Assembly: GCA_029641185.1 (NCBI GenBank)
Contig: JAPWGK010000016.1
Span: forward strand, 558,001 to 622,000
DNA length: 64,000 nt
Origin: Pseudofabraea citricarpa
Lineage: Eukaryota > Ascomycota > Leotiomycetes > Helotiales > Dermateaceae
Direction of reading: 5' to 3'
Below, one piece after another: positions 34,774 to 45,424 of the stretch. Position 1 is the stretch's first letter. The number at the start of each line of letters is the position of its first letter. A program made the translations under genes and the position numbers. The notes below the pieces were generated by a model. The model saw nothing but the letters and a program-made list of their open reading frames with translations. It was not told where the DNA came from and did no database searches.

Positions 34774-36307
34774 TAAGGATAGGAAAGGAAAGTGAGAGGG
34801 AATGAAGGGATGGAATGAAGGGACGGAATTAGAATGCGGACGTCTGAGCAAGAAGAAATTGGCCCGCTTTTACAGCTGGTGATTACTTTTCGGGTGAGTT
34901 GGAGCCACCAATACTGTCAATCAGGTAGTTTCACTTTGGTCATTGGGCCCCTGATTAAAATAGTAATTACGCAATAGAGAACAGGCTCCCCCTGTTCTAT
35001 GTAGCTTTCGCCGAACCGCATGTACTATCGTGGCGAACCCTGGATGTTGAAAGCTAAATATCCTCCAAGAGCACAGAATAAGCTAAGATCGGGAAAATTC
35101 TACAGCTATATGGATTTGGCATCTGCTTCTACCTGTCTGTGCTGACCGATATAGATTTGTTCAAGTGCTAACATAGCATATCTTTCCTAGACTACTTGTA
35201 ACCTCTTCCCTTTGAAGGTAGATTTATTATTAGAATGCTCGTAGAGAAATATAACAAAAGCAATATTTAGCATTGTGAATTATCATATACAAACGTGACG
35301 CCTCTAAAAGCAGGCAGAGAGGTGGACTCTAAGAAGAAGAAGAAGAAGCAGTTATTAGAACCCAAGTGTAAATTATAATAATAAGCATACTGACTAATCA
35401 ATCAGCCAATTTACACTCTTTAATTTCTCTTGTAATAAAACATCCAAGTTGCGCGCTTGTAAGTCAAGGTAATAACACTTGATGCTTTAGTATTTGAGAG
35501 TCTAATCAGTTAAAAGAAACACACTTGTGACTTAAGCTCAGATCCCAAGTACCTTGGAGTTACAAGGACAAGGGAAGAAAAGCCGAAGGATATTCATGAA
35601 TCACAAGAGCGTTGAGATAAGAAACAGAGATCACATGAGTACCGCCCATCTATCACTCGGCCAACCTTCCAATCAGTTCCCTCCAAGTCATCCTACGTAC
35701 GACCAAAGCAGTGAACCGCACGCGTGACTAACGCCGATGCTCAGCAGGATGACTATCCACAGCGACTCAGCCACCAAACACAACTACCAAACACAGCTAC
35801 CTGGCTATAAAGACGCAAGCCATCCTCAAACCAGACACCTCTCCAACAAGTAACAACCTCCCTCTAAGCAAGATCAATCAACAAGTATAGCAGATATATA
35901 AAGAACTTTCTTTAACGCAAGCAAGAAACGAGAGAAGAGCAGAAGTGAAAGGAAAGTGAGTAAACCTCACCTCAAATCACCCACTGTGCTTGCTTAGTCG
36001 TTTGCTCGCTACTAGCCTATCTCTCGCTTAAGCGCATTATTTAAGCGAGCCACGGAGCCAGGTGAGCAAGCAGGAATCTACAAACCAGCAACTACGAACC
36101 ACCAGCGCAGTCAGCTAGCGTGATAACCAACTTCATTCAATTCGATCCAACTCGATTGGATTCATTCCACTCGATCCAAGTCTAGATCCGACAGCGTCTC
36201 ATCTCTTGCACGGCCCTAGCCATCCATCCACCTACCTACGATCAACAACTCCACTCACGCAAGCACGCGCTCTCATTCACACACGCGCTCCCACATACCC
36301 ACCAACC
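34774..36307. other. spacer upstream of halogenase-like gene
   Basis: No gene is supported. Visible are an (AAG)6 run at 35331-35348, a 10-bp inverted repeat (35365-35374 with 35408-35417), a TATAAAG at about 35805 and an inverted repeat TCGCTTAA...TTAAGCGA near 36025-36048. The last 200 bases are C-rich leader-type sequence before the halogenase start. Confidence 0.5.
35365..35417. repeat. 10-bp inverted repeat, possible relic element
   Basis: AGTGTAAATT and its exact reverse complement AATTTACACT are separated by 33 AT-rich bases. This could be a hairpin or the ends of a tiny non-autonomous element; no flanking duplication was established. Confidence 0.35.
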
Positions 36308-38638
36308 ATGGGCGCAACACCGTCAACCCCGAAGATAGCAAGCACGAGCCACGATGAAGCAGCAGGTTCGATCCGGACGCTATCAGAAGAAGAGATCAAG
36401 CCACTCGACGCGGCGCTGCTGAATGCGTTCAACAAGGTGAATAAGATCAGGGAAGCGAGCGACGTGGTCGTGATAGGGGGAGGATTACACTCGCTGATCT
36501 ACGCGATCCACCTACGGACACTAGAGCTGGACGATGTCTCACGAGGTGCGTATACCTACCTACCTACCTACCTACCTACCTATCTACCTATGTATGTATA
36601 TAGCAACCGGAGCGAGAGGCTGACGGCAAAACAGCACCGCACATCGCGAAGCCCGCAACGAGCATCACGATCTTCGAGAAGAGCGAGACGCCGTCGTACA
36701 AGATCGGCGAGAGCACGCTGAGCGTCTTCGGCTTCTGGCTGAAGCAGGTCGGCATCGGCTCGGCGCTGCTGTACCGGCTGTTCGCGGCCAAGGACGGCTT
36801 GGCCTTCTACTACGTCGCGCCCGGGCCCGACGGCGGCGCCGATGACTACACGTCGTTCATCGCCAACGGCCCGCCCGGCGACTTCGTGCCCACGCTGCAG
36901 ATGGAGCGCAAGATCTCGGAGCTGCTGCTGACGCTGTACGCGCAGAGGCTGGGTGTCGAGGTCTTTCATGGCCATACGGTGGAGTTTGAGAAGACGAAGA
37001 TGGTTGGGCATGGTAGGTTCTTGTTTTGTTCTTCTTCCCTTTCCTCTTCTTGTTCTTCTGTTTCTGTTTCTTCTTTGCTTGGCTTTTGATAAAGAGGCAC
37101 TGCAGTGGAGCGTCCCAGTCATAGTCAGAGTTAGAGGTAGAGAAGATCCGTCTTTGCAGCGGGTCAGCTATCTACTTCTCCTATAAACTGCCTACATACT
37201 TTTTTTACCTACGAAATAACTACTAATCACACCATCTCGACAGGACCACGCGTCATCGTGCGAAACAACATCACCAAAGAGCAGAGCCATGTCAAGCCGC
37301 GGCTGCTGATCGACGCGACGGGGAGACTCCGACAGTTCGCATCGAAAGAGTCGCGGATCCGGCGCTTCGACGGCTGGAACACGCACGCGTACTGGGCGTA
37401 TTTCGAGTGTCCGAAGGACGAGTCGACCATCCCGCTGCGCTTCTTCGAGTCCTGCAACACGAACCACATCTGCATTCCAGAAGGGTAAGTTCTCACTCTC
37501 ACTCTCACACTCGATCGAGATGGATGCGCTGCTGACGTCTCCCAGATGGGCTTGGATCATCAGATTGCCGTCGTGGGAGGGAAGTTCCATTGAGAACCTC
37601 ACCAAGATGATCAACTACCTCTTGGACCTCAACGCGGTGAACACGCCCGCAGATCTGATGCCGTGCGTCGACGAGCTGGTCAAGATGTTCGATCTCAAGT
37701 TCCGATGGGTCGTGAGCATCGGCTTCGCCATCCGGTCTGATGTTCGCTTCCCCGAGGACCTGGTGTACTACGGAGGCTCCGAGGCCGAGAGGAAGTTCAA
37801 CTGGATTGTGAGCCGGTACCCGAAGATCAAGGAGGTCATGAGCTGCTTCACCCTCATCAACAACTTGTACGGACCGCGAACGACGTACTTCGTGCACAAG
37901 AGGTTGACGTACCAGTCGCCCCAGGTGAGCGGACGAGGCTGGGCAGCTATCGGAGACGCGGTTGGCTTCACCAATCCCTTGTACTCGCCCGGTATCAACG
38001 CCAACATGGCAACCAGCATCTACGTGGCCGAGACGACGAACGCGTACCTCGCCGCCGAGGACGACTCAGACCTGCAGAGGATGTACCTGGACAACTACGA
38101 GAAGTTCTGCAAGGACCGCATCCCCAATCTCAACCAGATGAACACGTTCAACTACCTCTGCATGCGCTCTCCTCTGCTCGGACCACTTGGACCCCTCTGG
38201 CAATACGTCTGCGGCACGGGCAACGAGGAGTTTCAAAACATGAAGGACTGCAATCTGCGCGACATGCACAAGGTGCTGACCACTTGGGATTGGGGCGCCA
38301 ACAGACAAGAGTTCACCTATTTCGCTTCTGGAGTCATCAAGATCCTAGCCGGCCCTCCCACGCCACCCACCGAAGAGCAACTTTCCGATGTGCGATTGCT
38401 CTCCCAGAAGATCCTCAAGAGAACCATGGGCTCGGGAAAGTACAAGGGTCGATGGAATGGCATGTTCAGATGGTTTGATGACGAGTTGAGATTCGACCCA
38501 GATAACCCGAACCGAGATGTTCTTGCTCGACGCTGCAAGAGCTGTGGTGAGTGGAGAATGCTTTGCGGGAACGTGATGTGTCCATTCTGTGGTTTTGAGC
38601 ATACTCTAAGCCAGTCGGTGAAGGAGCTAGTATCATGA
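36308..38638 (+). CDS. flavin-dependent halogenase-like enzyme with C-terminal zinc ribbon
   Basis: Exons 36308-36545, 36635-37012, 37244-37484 and 37546-38638 give 649 residues. The N-terminal part has an FAD-binding GxGxxS loop (VVVIGGGLHSL, about 53-63), then KIGESTL at about 102, comparable to the GES motif of halogenases, and WAWIIRLP at 287-294, close to the WxWxIP motif that marks flavin-dependent halogenases and keeps them from acting as monooxygenases. The second FAD motif GDAVGFTNPLYSPGIN begins at about 422. Near the C-terminus CKSCGEW...CPFCGFEH (616-638) forms a four-cysteine zinc ribbon, unusual in this family. The start lies in ACCATGG context. Function is inferred: halogenation of a bound substrate or a related flavin oxidation. 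The first intron contains an ACCT tetranucleotide repeat; the second, 231 nt, is long for this window. Confidence 0.82.
36548..36592. repeat. ACCT tetranucleotide microsatellite in halogenase intron 1
   Basis: About seven tandem ACCT/CTAC units with slight decay at the end lie wholly within the first intron of the halogenase-like gene. Similar but shorter runs occur near 48246, 54237 and 61715. Confidence 0.7.
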
Positions 38639-40292
38639 GTGAGGACATGACATTTGGATTGCTGCTTTGTCAACTGGAGGATGCTTGACGGTTAACGTGA
38701 CTGGATATGTGCCTCGACCTGGAGTGGGATCGGTAGACAGTTCAAGTGTTGAACAAATAATGATGAATAGGATCAATGGAATCAAGGATTTGCTTTACCA
38801 AGACCCAGGCTAGAGTGCGTGGTTTGCTGTCATGTTTGCGCAGCTCTCATTGACAATGACAGGTTGATAGCAGGCAGAATTAAGTCGATGCTCTACTCGG
38901 TGACTGGTTATCTACTGCTTCCGTGTTCTAGATCCGGCCGACCGAGGGCATATATCGGAGACTTTTAAACAAGAGATGAAGAGAGTCTCGCCGGCCACCA
39001 CAGCTTTATTGGCAGGAGAGCACAAGTGCTCCAGTGCGCATTGGTGTTATATCCGCGAGCCGGTACGTAGCGATCCGGTGCGAAGGGAAGGACTAGCTAA
39101 TGCTGGAGTTGTGCTCAGGAGCTTTTATTAGTGCTGCGCGCACAATGATACGAGATACGAACAACGGTAGCGGGGGGGGTCTGTGGGGAGAGCCGAGAAG
39201 CAGGTGCATATTTGAGGAGCCATGCTATGCTTGGTATCCAAGCATTATTAGCGACAGCTCCAGAAACATCAGACGGTAGCGGTATTCTCACCGCATGAAA
39301 GCGAGTTCGAGGTCGAGGTCGTGGCATTTCTTTCTTGGAAGCTCACTCGTATTCGTACTCGACAAGAATGCCATAATGCCTCTGCAAGCTCTCCAAGCTC
39401 TTTGCGCATGCACGCCTCTTTCATGCCGACTTTTTGACTTGCAAATAGGATCCGACGGGATGGGGTAAAGGTGAAGCGAAGGGAGCAGAGTGATACATGC
39501 TATTATGTTTAGCGACAATCAGAATCCCATGTAAAGCTGGCCTTTCTTTGCTTGTCTTGTGAGTGAGGCTCGTTAGTAACGTGATGTAGCTCTTCTCCTT
39601 TAGAGAGAGAAATAGAGCAAGAGAGCTACTGGAGGTCGTAAGGAGGCATTGTGCCCCGAAGCTACTTGGGAGTCTTTGGCGAAGAGCTGGACAGCAATGC
39701 AAGCCATAAGCTGCAACGACAAGAGACGGTGTGTAAGGCACAACAAGCTAAAGAAGGGAAGATGCATAGTGTGTCCAGAAGGCACGTGAGGTGAAGAGCA
39801 TCAGCATTCATTCATTCCCTCATCTATCAGCCCAACATCTCGGATTCGGGTCGGATAGATGGATTAGAGGAGTGACCGCTTTACGGGATGCGAGTACGAA
39901 AACCTTGCTCTCTCGTCCCTGAGCCACGAAACTGTTGTTTCAATCGCAAATGCTATTCCAGAAAAACCCGTCGTCGTCTTTTCCGAGCGGTGCTGACATA
40001 AGCGGCGCCCGCTCTCGTGGAGTCGAGTCCCCTTAGCCTGCTGAGCGCCGGCGCATGGAGCACATGGAGGTCCTGACTCGCCAATAGCTCTGCGCAAATA
40101 AAGGGGCAGCAGGACCGCCTACGGCTGAGCAAAATAATCTCTAGGAATCACAACGACGACGACTTGCAACCACCGGACTCAGCTCACAACATATCCAAAG
40201 TCCGGACTCCTCATCCTCCACCTCGCCTCCCAGCTGCCCGCCGCTTCGTCTCTCTTTGGAAGCGAATCAGTCAGAGCCGAAGGAAATTCCAA
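38639..40292. other. spacer before amylase gene
   Basis: No coding gene is supported. Small frames on the minus strand lack family features. The last 150 bases are the amylase leader, where an in-frame extension upstream of the chosen start begins only with TTG. Confidence 0.55.
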
Positions 40293-42149
40293 ATGCCGGG
40301 AGCAGCAGCATGGAAGTCACGCGCCATCTATCAGATCCTCACTGATCGATTCGCCGTAACGGGCCACGGCGACGGCGGCCCAGATATTGATTACACCAAA
40401 GGCCAGTGGTGCGGAGGGACATGGCAAGGCATCATCTCGAAGCTGGACTACATCCAAGGTCTAGGATTTGATGCCATCTGGATCTCACCCGTACGTCTAC
40501 CATCAAAAAGAATCTGATCCCGTGACCTCGTATATACTAATCTTAACCAGGTCACCAAGGGGATCGAGGATAACACCTTTTACGGATATGGATACCATGG
40601 ATATTGGCAGGAGGACCTGTATTCCGTGAATCCGCATTTCGGCACCGCCGAGGACTTGCTGGCTCTGTCGGATGCTCTGCACGCGAGAGGCATGTTTCTC
40701 ATGGTTGATGTGGTAGTCAATCACATGGCCGCAGCCAAGTCGCCAGTGGATTTCTCTCGCTACGTCCCATTCAACGACTCGTCGTACTTCCACTCGGAGG
40801 ATTTCATCACCAATTACGATGATCAGCGCCTGGTAGAGCAGGGCTGGTTAGGCGACAGTAACGTGCCTTTGCCAGATCTCAACACTGAAAACCCAACCGT
40901 CGCTCATACCTTCCACGCCTGGATCTCGGCGCTCGTCCAGAAATTCCGTATCGACGGCCTGCGCATCGATGCTGTTAAGCATATTCCAAAGGAGTTTTGG
41001 CCGGGCTTCATCCGTGCCGCTGGTGTCTGGTCCGTCGGCGAGGTCCTCTCGGGGGATCCTAATTACCTGAGTACTTACCAGCCGTATGTGGGCGGACTTC
41101 TGGATTACGCGACTTACTACCCGTTACAGAGAGCTTTCAAGACCGGCGAGGGAAACATGTACGAGATTACAAATCTGTTACAGCCAGACTACCGGTCCAA
41201 GTTTGCGGATATGCAGCAGCTGGCAACGTTTATGGAGAACCACGACATGCCACGCTTTCCCAAGGATACTTCATCAGACGTCACGGTGGTGAAGAATGCT
41301 CTTGCCTGGACGATCCTGACCGATGGAATTCCCGTCTTGTATTATGGCCAAGAGCAGATGTTTACCGGCCACCCTGATCTCGACGCCGATCCGGGCGCGA
41401 GAGAGCTGATGTGGAAGTCAGGATTCAAGATCACGCCCCTGTACAAATTCATCGCGCTGCTCAACAAAGTACGGAAACTGGGGTGGAATGCCGGGTTTGG
41501 GTCAAATCTGAGTACTCCGCTGTGGACCGATGCCAACGCGGCAGCCACGCAGAAGGGCCCACTAATGATGATCCTCTCTAACCAGGGATCCGGATCGAAG
41601 AACAAGAAGCTCTCGGTGCAGACGAGATTTGCCAATGGGACCGTCCTGGTGAATGTGCTGACGGGCAAGAGCATCACCATCAAGAACTCGACAAATTTCA
41701 CTGTCGTCGATGGTCAGCCTCAGATATACCTCCCATACAACCTGGCGACGGAGATCTGCTCCAACATTATCGAGCCGCCGATGAGCCCCGCCGTCAAGTT
41801 CTTCGCCATCTTCCACTTCTTCCCCTCTTCAAAACCCATCAAGACCGATGTGAAGTCGTGGTCAAATGATATCCCGGTCAATACGAGCAACGTGCTCAAG
41901 CCAGCCATGTTAGATTTCTCGGCAGGCAAGATCTTACAACCACCTCCCGGCTCGCTGGAGTCGCCATACTCGATTTTCGGTCTCAACTCGTCGAGCAAGC
42001 CGGTGCAAAATGGTGCTATGGCACCTCCCGCTATACCTCACAGGAACCAACCTATCGTGACTTCACAGCCGTGGTCGCCGTCGGATGCTAATAGACCTCA
42101 TACACCGCTCACACCAGCGAGCCCGGCGATCCGCACGCAAGCTGGATGA
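40293..42149 (+). CDS. alpha-amylase, glycoside hydrolase family 13, no signal peptide seen
   Basis: Exons 40293-40490 and 40551-42149 join in phase 0 to 598 residues. The opening WKSRAIYQILTDRFA and YCGGTWQGI-like region are those of fungal GH13 amylases. All four conserved regions are present: DVVVNH at 119, the nucleophile aspartate at 206 in GLRIDAVKH, the acid/base glutamate at 230 in GEVLSG and the transition-state aspartate at 298 in ENHDMPRF. The enzyme should cut alpha-1,4-glucan internally. The first ATG in frame gives MPGAAAWKSR with no hydrophobic leader, so it is probably intracellular unless an upstream exon was missed; relatives of this kind are tied to cell-wall alpha-glucan or glycogen metabolism. 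About 130 C-terminal residues are Ser/Pro-rich and look disordered, not a starch-binding domain. Confidence 0.9.
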
Positions 42150-42328
42150 CGAGTATGCTGCTTCTTCTTCTTTTTGGTTCGGCGTGATGTGGGAATGACA
42201 TAAAATAAAATAAACAGACGTTGGCGGCACCGACATATACCTCTTCAGATTTCTTGTTTTTGTACCTATCGCATATATCTGGGAATCCTTTTTTAGAATA
42301 GTTGGCTTGTACAAAAGCTACGGGTTGG

Positions 42329-42622
42329 GATGGGAATTAGAATTGATTTTGTTTTACCTAGAATCTTTGGCCAGCTCTGGCGACTTTGACCTACTTGGCT
42401 GCACTGCTTGATATACTACCCAAGCGATCAGGCCTGCCGTAGAAGAGATTGCGCAGAAGTGAGAAAGAAGATTGTGATGGGAATTAGAATTGATTTTGTT
42501 TTACCTAGAATCTTTGGCCAGCTCTGGCGACTCTGACCTACGTTGCTCCACAGCTTGATATACTGCCCAAGCGATCAGGCATGCCGTAGAAGATATTGCG
42601 CGGAAGTGAGAAAGATGATCGT
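42329..42622. repeat. 147-bp direct tandem duplication, two copies
   Basis: Copies at 42329-42475 and 42476-42622 both begin GATGGGAATTAGAATTG and stay alignable along their whole length with scattered substitutions and no obvious indels. A third copy begins at 42623 but loses similarity after about ten bases. It lies just past the amylase stop codon in its 3' flank. Confidence 0.85.
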
Positions 42623-43305
42623 GATGGGAGTTCAAGATAAGAAGAGACGACAAGAATGAGATTTGGACAAATCGTGACTGGGTCCCTACAGCCCTTGATG
42701 TAAGTCGACAAACCATCCGGAGTCCTCGGTGGTATGAGGGAGGAACGAGGGATACCCCGTGATCACGACGCCAACATTGAAGAATCAAGAATACCAGCCT
42801 TGGGGGAACAGAACAACACGCTATACCAGAGGCATTATAGAGGGATCTATCTGGGTTGGGAGCCCAAGAAAAAGGGAAGTTAGCTGGCCTGGTACGAGCA
42901 ATGCCACAACACGTGACACCGGTGCACGAGCGAACGAGTGAACGAAGCATGACCTTCTCCCTCCTCCCTCCCGCCAGGGTATATTTCCGAAAGAGGATCG
43001 ATCCACCAGAGATTTCCTGAGGCCCGGGCTGTGGAAGATGATCGGTGCCGGGATGGCGAGCAGGTTAGAGGAATGTTTGTTTCGACGACGCGGTTCCGGG
43101 TCTGCTTGATCCTCTCCATTCTGTTCATCTCGTTGAGATTAATGGGGGGGTTCAGTGTTTGCGTGTTGGCTTCCTCTGGGCTTTTCCTTGAAACGCGCTG
43201 GGCGGCAGGCAGGCGGCGGGCGGCGCGCGAGAGGGTGGTTTTGATTTCCTGCTCCCTTCCGCGTCCCGCCCTTGACTTGGCTTGCCGTGTGTGGGAGTGA
43301 GTACG

Positions 43306-44889
43306 TACTGTAGGTATGATAGCAAAGCAAAGTATCAGAATGATGTGGGAGTGGTATGACGACATGAGTGAGAGAAGTCAGAAGACTTTTTTCGGGGTGG
43401 GAATACTACATGCTGTGGTGAAATTGAAATTGTGGTGGCGGTACAAATGCCGAAGGGGGGGTGTGGTTTGTTGGTCGTGTTGATTCGTGATCCTCGGCTT
43501 GCGACTCTCGACTCTTGACTCTTGACTCCTTGGTCGCGCAGCAGCATGCTCTCGACCAGGTGGCATGGCCATGGCCATGGCCATGCAGTGCAGCAAACGG
43601 ATGCAGACTTGTGAATAATCAGCATGGGAACCACGGACTTATGCGCGGTTGTGAAGAAGCCATTACGGGCGAGTACCTGTACTGGACATGCAAGGTAGTG
43701 GAGACGGCTAAAGGCTCTCTCTATCAGTATCCTTGAAGGTTGCAGCGAGGGCGGGAAGGTGAAGCAGTGGAAAAAAAGGAAGGGTGACAAGATACCTGAT
43801 TGCGCGTACGGTACCTGTCAAGAGTCAAGTCTCAAGGCGGCCAAGGAGTAGTAGCGAAGAAGAAAATCCAACTTTACGAAGTACCTGTAGCATTATCGCT
43901 TCATTTTCAGGGGGATACATGGCGCTGAATGAGGTCACACTCCAGGACTAGGCAGCAAGCGGCGCCCGCCAGGTGAACAAAGGACAAAGTTCTATTGTGC
44001 CGCGCCATCTTGTACGATGTAGTAGCTACAGTACAGGAGAAGAACGGCAGGTATTGTTAGTGGCTATGTTGATTGTCGATTGTTAATTGTTGCATGGCAG
44101 ACTTTTGGCTTGGTAACTGAATTGGGTTTGATGGAGAAAGACAAAAGGTTTCTTGTCTCTTGTTCCTGAGTGGTGCCATGCAAGGTACGAGACCTTATTT
44201 TCGACCAAGAGCAGACAGCGAAGCGAAAACCGATGACCTCGATAGGGAGGGAAGTTGGGAACACATGCGACCAAGACAACAACTACCAACTTCCAACCGG
44301 CGGCACAGTTGATGGATGGGAAAGGTCTGGCCACACACGCTGAACCCGCAGCCTTCCGACCCTGTTGTGGTTCGTGCGCCAGCTGTCATAGGACGAAAAG
44401 TTTCCTTGTTCCCCCCCTCCCCCCAGTCCCCCCCTGCGGCGTCCAATGGCAGGTCTGGCGGCTTGCAGAGGAGTTGTTTCAACTGCAGTCTACTGTAGGT
44501 ACTGTAGTTACTGCACTGTAATGTACTACCGTTTGCGCCGTCCCATCTTGAGAAGTTGAGATCCCGCCTCTCGGGGACGAGGCGAGGGTCCTGCTCATCT
44601 CCCTGCGGCCTTCCTATTCGGCCCCATGAGACAAGCTTCTTTTTAGAGTCAACAAGGGATCAAATCAAATCAGGTACTGTACAGTAGAACCCCTCTAATA
44701 GGGCTTATCGCAGTGGGAACCCTTCCCTTTCTCTTTCTCCTGCCCTCGCCCGCCCTCCCCTCGCTCCCCTTCCCGGGTCTAGCGTCTCGCCATGGCCTGG
44801 ATATCCGCTACGGGTCCCGGGGAGCCTGGAGGGGGGAGAAAAGCCTGATCGGGTCCATCGAGAAGATCCATGACGAGAAAAGTACAGTA
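43306..44889. promoter_or_regulatory. cluster of TACTGTA/TACAGTA sites
   Basis: Sites seen at 43306, 44027, 44491, 44500, 44675 (a 12-base palindrome TACTGTACAGTA, 44675-44686) and 44883, with another at 48240. They lie in the long spacer 0.5-2.1 kb upstream of the WSC/DUF1996 gene. A random 7-mer in both orientations would be expected less than once in this span. A regulator-binding cluster or a relic of a simple repeat are both possible. Confidence 0.35.
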
Positions 44890-45424
44890 CCCGTACCTTA
44901 GACTCTACAGTGGTCCCCTGCATCTCGCATCAAAATGTCTAATTCTCTGCTCTACAGCACATTCGAGACCCTGTTTGCCCTTTGCTTTTGGCTGTTTTAG
45001 CGCGGAGGGAAACAAAAAGAGGATGAACGTGCATCGGTACCACTTCCAATCCAACCTCGCTGGTGAATGTGACCATTTTATAACATCCCCATCCTCCCTC
45101 TCTCCCTCTCATCCTTTCTCTCCTCCTCCTCCACCACCAACCACCGTCACCACCGTCGTTCTCTACAACCACAGTCCTTTCCCCTCCCCTCCGCAGCTGC
45201 GCCTTCTCCTACCCGTCTGTTGATACAGATCTTTCATTCCTTTCAGAGTCAGGGCACTCAATTCACATATTCAACTTCACATTCACTCCTTTGACCCATT
45301 CAGCTTTTCTGGAATCAGCTTCCATCAACCTACTTTCGACCATCTCAACCCTCAGATTCCCTTTCCCAAACTACAATCACAGCTCAACACACCATCTAAG
45401 CACTCGCCATCCCAAACAACCAAC

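Larger units (their letters stand above)
42150..45424. other. 3.3-kb spacer upstream of WSC/DUF1996 gene
   Basis: No gene is supported. The stretch contains a 147-bp tandem duplication, a GGCCAT hexamer run near 43565, C-rich patches near 44409 and many TACTGTA-type sites. The last 350 bases are strongly CT-rich with CTCC repeats, the typical leader of a highly expressed fungal gene. Its length suggests a large regulatory region for the following gene. Confidence 0.55.

Noticed and set aside
36580..37122. 180-codon minus-strand frame over the halogenase exon
   Set aside because: It is the GC-rich antisense shadow of exon 2 and has no family features.
34261..38638. SnoaL-like protein plus halogenase-like enzyme as a biosynthetic gene cluster
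   Set aside because: No polyketide synthase, NRPS, terpene synthase or pathway regulator is present on either side.
40164..40292. in-frame upstream extension of the amylase
   Set aside because: It opens only with TTG, and its Pro/Arg-rich sequence is neither a signal peptide nor part of GH13.
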